This document shows positions 5,984 through 11,540 of a stretch of 11,540 nt of DNA, piece by piece. The position numbers and the translations under genes were made by a program. This DNA comes from Chloroflexota bacterium (GTDB lineage: Bacteria; Chloroflexota; Dehalococcoidia; Bin125). The stretch lies in NCBI GenBank assembly GCA_027296805.1, contig JAPUIR010000301.1, positions 1 through 11,540 on the forward strand. Direction: 5' to 3'. Under the pieces are notes generated by a model, which worked only from the letters and a program-made list of their open reading frames with translations, searched no databases and was not told the origin of the DNA. Within the stretch, counting starts at the first letter, position 1. Each line of letters opens with the position of its first letter.

Positions 5984-6016
5984 AGCGTGCGACAAGCGTG
6001 CGACAAGCGTGCGACA
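5984..6016. repeat. Three perfect tandem 11-bp repeats (AGCGTGCGACA)
   Basis: AGCGTGCGACA occurs at 5984-5994, 5995-6005 and 6006-6016 without spacers. The block is flanked on both sides by ACCCTGCAC (5973-5981 and 6017-6025). An 11-bp period places each copy on nearly the same face of the helix, as in arrays of activator or repressor sites; replication slippage is the neutral alternative. It lies about 195 bp upstream of the amidohydrolase start. Confidence 0.7.
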
Positions 6017-6199
6017 ACCCTGCACGGATCTGTTCCCCACTTGGCGCAACTCGACACCCTCCATCTGGAAGCACTCCGCGAGCCGGTTTTTTTTCCGTCG
6101 TCCACCGACCCCGGGCGGCGACTCCCCCCAAAGTCGCTTACACATGTATCTTTGAGGCGGTCGACGCCGGGCCGCAGATACCCTCCAGCGTCGTCCCAG

Positions 6200-6205
6200 A
6201 AGGAG
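6200..6205 (+). promoter_or_regulatory. Shine-Dalgarno AAGGAG deciding a TTG start
   Basis: AAGGAG is followed by six bases and then TTG at 6212-6214, which opens the amidohydrolase reading frame just before its conserved N terminus. Upstream in-frame ATG and GTG codons have no such site and would add residues with no family resemblance. Confidence 0.75.
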
Positions 6206-6211
6206 ACCGCC

Positions 6212-7393
6212 TTGGCTCAAGCCATCTACGAACGCATCAAGATCATCGACGCCGACAGCCACATCTCCGAACCAGCCACCCTCTGGACGGACCGCATCTC
6301 CCAGAAGAAGTGGGGCGATCTGGTCCCCCACGTCAAGTTCGATCCCAAGATCAGCGACGACCGCTGGTACATGGGCGGCAAGGCCTTCATGCCCACGGCC
6401 GGCGCCGCCATGGCCGGTTGGAAAGAGCCGCCCCCCGACCACCCGCCCACGCTGGACGACGCCGACCACGGCGCCTGGGACGCTCGGGAGCGCTTGCGGC
6501 GCATGGACGAGTACGGCATCTGGGCCCAGGTCATCTACCCCAACGTGGGCGGCTTTGGCAGCGGCAACTTCCTCACCCTCAAAGAGCCCGAGCTGATGCT
6601 CGACTGCGTGCGCGCCTACAACGACTTCCTAATCGACTGGTGCTCCGTCGACAAGGAACGCTTCATCCCCATCATGGCCATGCCGTTCTGGGACGTGGAC
6701 GAGTGCGTGGCTGAGGTCAAGCGGGCCAGCACCGCCGGGCACCGCGGCATCCTCATGACCAACCAGCCGCACGTCTTCGACTTCCCCCGCATCACCGATC
6801 GGCACTGGGATCCGCTCTGGGCCGTCGCGCAGGACCTGGAGATGTCGATCAACTTCCACATCGGCAGCGGCGACCTCACCCAGCTGCGCGACATCACCGT
6901 CGACAACGGCCGTCAGGCCGCCTACGCCAAGGCGACGGTGCAGCTCTTCCTCGACAACTCGCAGGCCGTGATGGACATCATCCTCTCGGGCATGTGCCAC
7001 CGCTTCCCCAAGCTCAATTTCGTTTCCGTCGAGAGCGGGGTCGGCTGGGTGCCGTTTGTCCTGGAGGCGCTCGACTGGCAGTGGCTCAACAGCGGCTGCC
7101 AAAAAGAACACCCGGAGATGGACCTACTGCCCTCCGAGTACTTCAAACGACAGTGCTACGCCTGCTTCTGGTTCGAGGAAGACAGCGCGCGCAAGGCGAT
7201 TGAGTCGATCGGCGCGGACAACCTGCTCTATGAGACGGACTTCCCGCACCCCACCTCCATGTCGCCCGGCCCTAACTCCGTGGCGCTCATGCCCAAAGAC
7301 TTCGTCGAGGCCAACTTGTCGAGCCTGCCGGAGGACGATCTGCTCAAGGTGCTGCAGACCAACTCGGCGAGGATCTACCACGTCGCGGTCTGA
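6212..7393 (+). CDS. Amidohydrolase-2 family metal-dependent hydrolase or decarboxylase
   Basis: A 393-residue TIM-barrel protein of the amidohydrolase-related (ACMSD-like) family; members hydrolyse or decarboxylate ring-cleavage and other catabolic intermediates using one divalent metal. The first strand carries KIIDADSHISEP (10-21) with Asp13 and His17, the DxDxH form common in environmental members in place of HxH. Further expected metal or catalytic residues are His216 in NFHIGSG, Glu274 in SVESGVGW and Asp343 followed by His346 in ETDFPHPTS. The helix ERLRRMDEYGI-AQVIYPN (about 93-111) is also typical. The TTG start at 6212 is fixed by AAGGAG at six bases; a 75-codon upstream extension of the open frame is not supported. 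A terminator hairpin follows the stop. It may belong to the same catabolic neighbourhood as the dehydrogenase and dehalogenase, but its substrate is unknown. Confidence 0.87.
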   Translation: MAQAIYERIKIIDADSHISEPATLWTDRISQKKWGDLVPHVKFDPKISDDRWYMGGKAFMPTAGAAMAGWKEPPPDHPPTLDDADHGAWDARERLRRMDEYGIWAQVIYPNVGGFGSGNFLTLKEPELMLDCVRAYNDFLIDWCSVDKERFIPIMAMPFWDVDECVAEVKRASTAGHRGILMTNQPHVFDFPRITDRHWDPLWAVAQDLEMSINFHIGSGDLTQLRDITVDNGRQAAYAKATVQLFLDNSQAVMDIILSGMCHRFPKLNFVSVESGVGWVPFVLEALDWQWLNSGCQKEHPEMDLLPSEYFKRQCYACFWFEEDSARKAIESIGADNLLYETDFPHPTSMSPGPNSVALMPKDFVEANLSSLPEDDLLKVLQTNSARIYHVAV

Positions 7394-7420
7394 CCGCGAT
7401 TTCGCCTCACGGATGCGACG

Positions 7421-7444
7421 ACAGGGCGCCGGCGGGCGCCCTGT
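7421..7444. terminator. Bidirectional terminator between convergent genes
   Basis: ACAGGGCGCC (7421-7430) pairs perfectly with GGCGCCCTGT (7435-7444) across a GGCG loop. It sits 28 bp after the amidohydrolase stop and 24 bp beyond the stop of the minus-strand response-regulator gene. A short T-rich TCGATTC follows on the plus strand. Position and a ten-base G+C-rich stem support termination for both genes. Confidence 0.7.
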
Positions 7445-7467
7445 TCGATTCTCGGCAAGTGCGGGCG

Positions 7468-8412
7468 CTAGGCGCGAGCACCTGTCCGAGCAAGCACGGC
7501 AGCCTGGCCGGCGATATGGATGCGGTCGCGGCCGCCGCGCTTCGCACTGAGTAGGGCGTGATCCGCGTCCAGCAGCAACTGTTGTAGATCTGCGACGTCC
7601 TCCGCAGGTGTCGCCGCCACGCCTGCGCTCACGCGGACGGGGATCGCTTCGCCCGTCGGGGTGGTCAGCCGCAGCTCCGCGACGCCCACACGGATCCGCT
7701 CGGCGATCTGCCGCGCCTCCTCCACGTCGGCGCCCGGGAGCGCGATCAGAAACTCCTCACCGCCCCAACGACCCACGAGGTCGTACGGGCGCGTGTGCAG
7801 CGCCAGACAGGCGGCCACCGCCTTAAGGACCGAGTCGCCCTGCGCGTGGCCGTGGCGGTCGTTGACGTCCTTGAAACGGTCCACGTCCACCATCACCAAG
7901 CCCATCCGCCCGCCCGTCCGCCAGGCACGCCGCAGCTCCACGCCGGCCCGTTCCAGGACGGACTGCCGGTTCAGGAGCCCGGTCAGGCTGTCGTAGGTGG
8001 CGAGACGCTCCAAATGCTCCTGCGTCGCGAGCAGGCTGTCTTCCAGCTGGATCATGCGCTTGCCGATTTCGACACGGGCCGCCAGCTCCCGATGGTCGAA
8101 TGGCTTCGTCAGGTAGTCGTCCGCGCCCGAGGCCAGCCCGTCCACCACGTCGTCCTTGTCCCCCCGGGAGGTCAGCAGAATCGTGTAGGTGTGGCGCTCG
8201 CTGTCGGCGGCGCGGATGCGCTGGATCAGATCCACGCCGTTCATGCGGGGCATGACCCAATCAGTGATCACCAGACGGGCCGGCACTTCCTGGAAGCGCT
8301 CCCAGGCGCTTTCCCCATCCGCGAACGACTCGACGTCGTGACCGGACTTGCGCAGCCCCGTCTCCAGGATGCGGCGCTCCAGCAGTTGGTCTTCGGCAAT
8401 GAGGATTCGCAC
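7468..8412 (-). CDS. Response regulator with diguanylate cyclase output (REC-GGEEF, PleD/WspR-like)
   Basis: A 314-residue cytoplasmic protein. Residues 1-120 form a receiver domain with acidic Glu7/Asp8 (IAEDQ), phospho-acceptor Asp51 (TDWVMP), Thr81 and Lys103 (LTKPF). A helical linker (118-138) leads to a GGDEF domain (about 140-302) with DSLTGLLNR, DVDRFKDVND, GHAQGD and the active-site GGEEF at 217-221, an active variant. The inhibitory I-site RxxD is present as Arg208-Pro-Tyr-Asp211, exactly five residues before GGEEF, so product inhibition by c-di-GMP is expected. It would make c-di-GMP from two GTP upon phosphorylation and dimerisation. The start is GTG with AAAGGA about 7-8 nt upstream. 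The gene begins 14 bp after the stop of the hybrid kinase, whose HPt domain is the evident phosphodonor to Asp51. The last 15 residues are beyond the domain. Confidence 0.93.
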   Translation of the reverse strand: MRILIAEDQLLERRILETGLRKSGHDVESFADGESAWERFQEVPARLVITDWVMPRMNGVDLIQRIRAADSERHTYTILLTSRGDKDDVVDGLASGADDYLTKPFDHRELAARVEIGKRMIQLEDSLLATQEHLERLATYDSLTGLLNRQSVLERAGVELRRAWRTGGRMGLVMVDVDRFKDVNDRHGHAQGDSVLKAVAACLALHTRPYDLVGRWGGEEFLIALPGADVEEARQIAERIRVGVAELRLTTPTGEAIPVRVSAGVAATPAEDVADLQQLLLDADHALLSAKRGGRDRIHIAGQAAVLARTGARA

Positions 8413-8426
8413 GGGTCGATCCTTTG

Positions 8427-11345
8427 CTAAGCGGCGCTCAGCCAGCTGGTCAGCGCCCCGCTCGCTTCCTCGAACAGCGCTTCCAGTTCGGCCGCCAATT
8501 CGCTGGCGCCAGCGATGCTCCCGGCTCGGCCCAACTCCTCCAGCGCCAGAGCCTTGCTGGCGAGCCGCAGCGCTCCCATGTTGGCGCTGCTCCCCTTCAG
8601 ACTGTGCGCGGCGCGTTCCAAGCCTTCCGCGTCGCCCTCCGCGCTGGCGGCGCGGATCGCGCGGATCAGCACCGGCGCCTCCGCCAGATAAATATCCACC
8701 AACTCCTGGAGGAGATCGTCGTCCTCGTCCGAGAGCGCCTGCAGCGCCGTCAGCGTCTCCGCTTCAAGAATCGTCAAGGTTCGCTCCTCCGTCTCAGCGC
8801 CGGTGACGACCGCGTCCGGACCCCCGTCGCCCGCCTCTGCGGCGAACTCCGGCAGCCAGGCACCCAAGGCGCGTTGAATGCCATCGAGCGAGACCGGCTT
8901 CGCCAGGTAGTCGTCCATCCCCGCGGCGAGGCACGTCTCTCGATCGCCGTGCACAGCGTTGGCCGTCATCGCGACGATCGGCACGCGCGTCCCGCTGCCT
9001 CGCTCCAGGCGGCGTATGGCGCGAGTCGCTTCGAAGCCGTCCACCCCCGGCATCTGGCAGTCCATGAGAATGATGTCTGGCCGCGACCCTTGGAAGGCCT
9101 CGATCGCCTCCCGGCCGTTGCTGGCAACGATCGGATCGATCCCGATCCGGCGCAGCTGGAGGCGGGCGATGCGCTGGTTGACGTCGTTGTCCTCAGCGAC
9201 CAACACCCGCGGGGGCATCACGAAGCGGGCAGCGAAAGGGGAGGCGGCAGCGGGCTGGTGCGGAGGGACCGCGCTCTCCAGCAGGCGCGCTTCCGATCCA
9301 GGCAGCAGTGGAAGCGTGAACCAGAACGTCGATCCCTGCCCCTCGATGCTGTCCACGCCGAATTCGCCGGCCATCAACTCTACGAGCTGTTTGGAGATAG
9401 CCAGCCCCAGCCCCGTTCCCCCGTACTTGCGGGTCGTTGAGCCGTCGGCCTGCGCAAAGGGCAGGAAGAGGCGTTCCTTGGCGCGTGGCGAGAGTCCGAT
9501 GCCCGTGTCGCGCACCCAGTAGCGAACGACCGCCGCGCCGTCCCTTTCCGCGACCGCCGCGCCGACTTCGACCTCGCCCGTCTCGGTGAACTTCACCGCG
9601 TTGCTGATCAAGTTGAGCAGAATCTGCCGCAGTCGTGCGGGATCGCCCCGCAGGGCTGCGGCAAGCGCCGGGTCGACGGATGTCTGCACCGTGAGCCCCT
9701 TCGCGCGTGCCTGCGCCGCGAGCACGTCCGCCGCGCGCGCAATCACCTCCCGCGGGCGGAAGTCGATCGACTCCACCACCATTGCGCCCGCCTCCATCTT
9801 CGAGAAGTCGAGGATGTCGTTGACCAGCGAGATCAGGTCCTTGGCGCAGCGGTCGGCGACCTCCGCGTGAGCGATCTGCTCAGCGGGCAGCCCCGACGCG
9901 CGCAAAATGTCCAGCATCCCCACGATGCCGGACAGCGGGGTCCGGATCTCGTGGCTCATGGTGGCCAGGAACTCCGCCTTGGCGCGGGCGGCCTGCTGGG
10001 CGGCTTCCGCCAACTCTTGCGACTGCGCCAGTGCCTCCGCCAGATCGCCATTGGCGATGTCCAGTTGTTCGTAGAGGAAGGCGTTGCGCACGGCTCCCGC
10101 CGACAGCTCCGCGAGCCGCGTCAGCGCCGAGAGATCGGCTTCGCTGTACGGCTCTTCGTCCCGCCGGGCCACCGTGATCAGTGCTTGCAGCTCGCCATCC
10201 AGGTGGACGGGCGCCATCGCGACCCCCGTGATCTGGTCGGCCTCGAACACCTGCTGCAGACCCTCGTTCAAGCGCTCGTCGTCCACGGGGCAGTCGCTCA
10301 CCGCGATGCGCCCCGTCTCCTGCACCACGCCCGCCAGTCCCACGTCGAAGCGAATCTCCGCGCCCAGGAAACGGTGCGCGTTGAACCCGGACTCAAGCTC
10401 CATCCGCAAGCTGCCATCCGCTCCCCGGATCGCCAGCCAGACGGCCGTGCTCTTGCTGAGGTCGCAGGCGTGTTCCGCGATCACGCGGCAGATGGCCTGC
10501 TGGTCGAGCGACTGTGTCAGTTCGCGCGCCGCGCTCGCGAGCGACTGCGCTTCGTGTTGGGCGCGCTCCAGCGCCTCAGCCGCCGCCAGGCGGGCGCTGA
10601 TGTCCCGCACGATCCCCTGGACCGCGATCGACTCGCTGCTTCGCCGCACGACCCAACTGCTGACCTCGACACCGATTCGTTCGCCGGATTTCGTCAGAAG
10701 CTCCATCTCGTATGCCCGCGGTGTCGCGCCGGCGAGCTGCTCCTGGACGGCCTGGCCAGCGATCTCGCGGTACTCCGGCGCGATCACGTCCAGCGCATTC
10801 ATCGTTTTGAGTTCCCGCGCGGAGTAGCCGGTCAACAGCTCCGCGGGGCGGTTGACGTAAGTGAGGAGGCCGTCCAGGTCGTGGGTGTAGATCGCGTCAT
10901 TCGCATTGTCGAAGAGGGCGAGGAGGTCCTTTTGCGCCGCTCGCGCCTCGTCCCGCTCCGCGATCCAGCCGGACATGTCGCGGCCCGCCATCAGGTAGCG
11001 GCCTGGCTCCAGCACCGTCGCTTGGAACTCCACCGGGACGCGGGATCCGTCGGGGCGCCCGATTCGCCCCACGACTCGTGTGCGGCCGGTACGGTCGAGC
11101 TCCTCCAGTGCCCGGGCGACTGTGTAGCGATCCGCCGGTGGCAGCCACTCGACCGGACGCGCGCCGAGCAACTCGTCCACCGAGCGCTGAAACAGCTCAC
11201 TGGCGGCGGCGTTGGCGTACTCGATGCCATCTCGCCCCAGGATCCAGATGGGCTCCGCGTTGGCGTCGGTCAGCCGGCGCCAGTCGAGCGCGGAGCCCGC
11301 CGCGGGATCGTCATCAGGCGAGGAGCCGTACTGGGAGCCCTCCAT
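8427..11345 (-). CDS. Soluble hybrid sensor histidine kinase (PAS-PAS-GAF-HisKA-HATPase-REC-HPt)
   Basis: A 972-residue multidomain kinase with no membrane segment or signal peptide, hence a cytoplasmic sensor. Two PAS domains occupy about 20-130 and 140-252 (second with [13 protein letters not shown] and [10 protein letters not shown]). A GAF domain runs 275-425, and an Ala/Gln/Glu-rich coiled coil 425-458. The dimerisation domain carries phospho-acceptor His465 in [11 protein letters not shown]. The ATPase has the N box with Asn582, DTGIG (613-617), [19 protein letters not shown] and GLGLAI (645-650). A receiver domain (712-830) has Asp719, phospho-acceptor Asp762 in [10 protein letters not shown], Thr794 and Lys816. 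An HPt domain (about 870-965) has His914 in [13 protein letters not shown]. This is the full BarA/ArcB-type relay in one chain, His465 to Asp762 to His914, with the adjacent REC-GGEEF protein as likely acceptor. The ATG at 11345 has a GAGG about 9 nt upstream. The signal is unknown; PAS and GAF could bind haem, flavin or a small molecule. Confidence 0.95.
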   Translation of the reverse strand: MEGSQYGSSPDDDPAAGSALDWRRLTDANAEPIWILGRDGIEYANAAASELFQRSVDELLGARPVEWLPPADRYTVARALEELDRTGRTRVVGRIGRPDGSRVPVEFQATVLEPGRYLMAGRDMSGWIAERDEARAAQKDLLALFDNANDAIYTHDLDGLLTYVNRPAELLTGYSARELKTMNALDVIAPEYREIAGQAVQEQLAGATPRAYEMELLTKSGERIGVEVSSWVVRRSSESIAVQGIVRDISARLAAAEALERAQHEAQSLASAARELTQSLDQQAICRVIAEHACDLSKSTAVWLAIRGADGSLRMELESGFNAHRFLGAEIRFDVGLAGVVQETGRIAVSDCPVDDERLNEGLQQVFEADQITGVAMAPVHLDGELQALITVARRDEEPYSEADLSALTRLAELSAGAVRNAFLYEQLDIANGDLAEALAQSQELAEAAQQAARAKAEFLATMSHEIRTPLSGIVGMLDILRASGLPAEQIAHAEVADRCAKDLISLVNDILDFSKMEAGAMVVESIDFRPREVIARAADVLAAQARAKGLTVQTSVDPALAAALRGDPARLRQILLNLISNAVKFTETGEVEVGAAVAERDGAAVVRYWVRDTGIGLSPRAKERLFLPFAQADGSTTRKYGGTGLGLAISKQLVELMAGEFGVDSIEGQGSTFWFTLPLLPGSEARLLESAVPPHQPAAASPFAARFVMPPRVLVAEDNDVNQRIARLQLRRIGIDPIVASNGREAIEAFQGSRPDIILMDCQMPGVDGFEATRAIRRLERGSGTRVPIVAMTANAVHGDRETCLAAGMDDYLAKPVSLDGIQRALGAWLPEFAAEAGDGGPDAVVTGAETEERTLTILEAETLTALQALSDEDDDLLQELVDIYLAEAPVLIRAIRAASAEGDAEGLERAAHSLKGSSANMGALRLASKALALEELGRAGSIAGASELAAELEALFEEASGALTSWLSAA

Positions 11346-11462
11346 GGCATCAGCCTCAACCCGCCCGTCGATCCGCGACGCGCGCTCTCTACCGGGACTA
11401 TCGGTAGATCCCCCGGGGGGCGGGATAGGGAAACCCCGCAGCTTGGCCCGTCGCGACCCGAG
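11346..11462 (-). promoter_or_regulatory. Gap between the P450-like gene and the hybrid kinase, with two inverted repeats
   Basis: TCTACCG (11388-11394) and CGGTAGA (11402-11408) form a 7-bp dyad around seven bases, about 45 bp upstream of the kinase start. CCCCCGGGGG (11410-11419) is a ten-base palindrome beside it. Either could be an operator of the kinase operon or part of a terminator for the upstream gene, whose stop is at 11463. No promoter hexamers could be picked out with confidence. Confidence 0.3.
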
Positions 11463-11540
11463 TCAGAAGCTGACCGGAAGCCGTTCAAGTCCACGCAACA
11501 CCATGGTGTCGCGATAAGGCGGCCGCTTCTGCTGGAGACT
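11463..11540 (-). CDS. C-terminal fragment, probable cytochrome P450
   Basis: The last 25 codons of a minus-strand gene enter at the right edge and end with TGA at 11463-11465. The visible tail includes TMVLRGLERLPVSF. An ending of the type (F/M)VLRGLxxLPVxF is characteristic of bacterial cytochromes P450, whose last beta strands close over the substrate pocket. The haem-binding cysteine and the rest lie outside the window, so the assignment rests on about 15 residues. It is upstream of, and in the same direction as, the hybrid kinase operon but separated by 117 bp with inverted repeats. Confidence 0.5.
   Translation of the reverse strand, partial: SLQQKRPPYRDTMVLRGLERLPVSF

Larger units (their letters stand above)
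5869..6211. other. 343-bp non-coding gap upstream of the amidohydrolase gene
   Basis: No convincing gene is seen on either strand. Open frames that cross it have no recognisable protein sequence in this part. It holds three tandem 11-bp repeats (5984-6016), a T8 tract (6085-6092) without a stem before it, the short palindrome-like TACACATGTA near 6140, and the Shine-Dalgarno of the next gene at its end. The lack of a strong terminator after the short-chain dehydrogenase stop leaves read-through possible, but the size and repeats suggest a regulated promoter. Confidence 0.5.

Noticed and set aside
5984..6016. CRISPR array or replication iterons
   Set aside because: Units are only 11 bp and have no spacers; no cas or rep gene or AT-rich origin is near.
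6085..6092. T8 tract as a Rho-independent terminator of the short-chain dehydrogenase gene
   Set aside because: No stable G+C-rich stem directly precedes it; it lies over 200 bp from the stop codon.
5987..6211. Upstream in-frame extension of the amidohydrolase gene (75 codons)
   Set aside because: It would translate the tandem repeats and the T8 tract into sequence without family resemblance, while AAGGAG six bases before TTG at 6212 marks the real start.
8424..9440. Plus-strand open frame of 338 codons across the REC and HPt end of the hybrid kinase
   Set aside because: Antisense to clearly recognised phosphorelay domains; the composition is a codon-bias artefact.
11410..11419. CCCCCGGGGG palindrome as a specific operator
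   Set aside because: Low-complexity G/C palindromes are expected by chance at this base composition; only mentioned as part of the intergenic region.

Overview
The window is G+C-rich bacterial DNA (by eye roughly two thirds G+C) with third-position G/C-biased codons and GTG and TTG starts beside ATG. Its genes are oxidative and catabolic enzymes (haloalkane dehalogenase, R2-like diiron protein, short-chain dehydrogenase, metal-dependent hydrolase, a probable P450) plus a large soluble hybrid histidine kinase and a GGEEF response regulator. This mix suits an environmental, aerobic, Gram-negative-type heterotroph, for example a myxobacterial, binatotal or other deltaproteobacterial lineage, or a proteobacterium. 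No rRNA or other lineage marker is present, so the taxonomy is only a suggestion. I saw no tRNA, rRNA, CRISPR array, insertion sequence or phage gene.

Left end to 2763: the tail of a secreted or surface protein (+ strand) ends at 185 and is followed by a strong hairpin. Two minus-strand paralogous genes of the R2/ferritin-like diiron superfamily follow, transcribed from a recognisable promoter at 2736-2763. The promoter-proximal copy (1608-2651) keeps all six predicted metal ligands. The distal copy (255-1520) has lost five of the six and carries an N-terminal extension. A perfect 16-bp hairpin lies between them. This is the most unusual feature of the window: a likely catalytic plus non-catalytic diiron pair, formally like yeast Rnr2/Rnr4 but in a family I cannot assign to ribonucleotide reduction.

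2889 to 7393: a PPOX/F420-type split-barrel gene (minus) is interrupted by an in-frame TGA at codon 24. A 200-bp divergent regulatory gap with a 28-bp dyad and direct repeats follows. On the plus strand come an ABM/IsdG-like monooxygenase, a LinB-type haloalkane dehalogenase, an MFE-2-like short-chain dehydrogenase and an amidohydrolase-2 enzyme. The last is preceded by a 343-bp gap holding three tandem 11-bp repeats. The order suggests a catabolic neighbourhood of several transcription units; the substrate cannot be told from sequence.

7421 to the right end: a bidirectional terminator separates these genes from a minus-strand two-gene operon. The PAS-PAS-GAF-HisKA-HATPase-REC-HPt kinase is followed 14 bp later by a REC-GGEEF diguanylate cyclase, so a complete His-Asp-His-Asp phosphorelay ending in c-di-GMP synthesis is encoded. 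At the right edge the last 25 codons of a probable cytochrome P450 enter on the minus strand.
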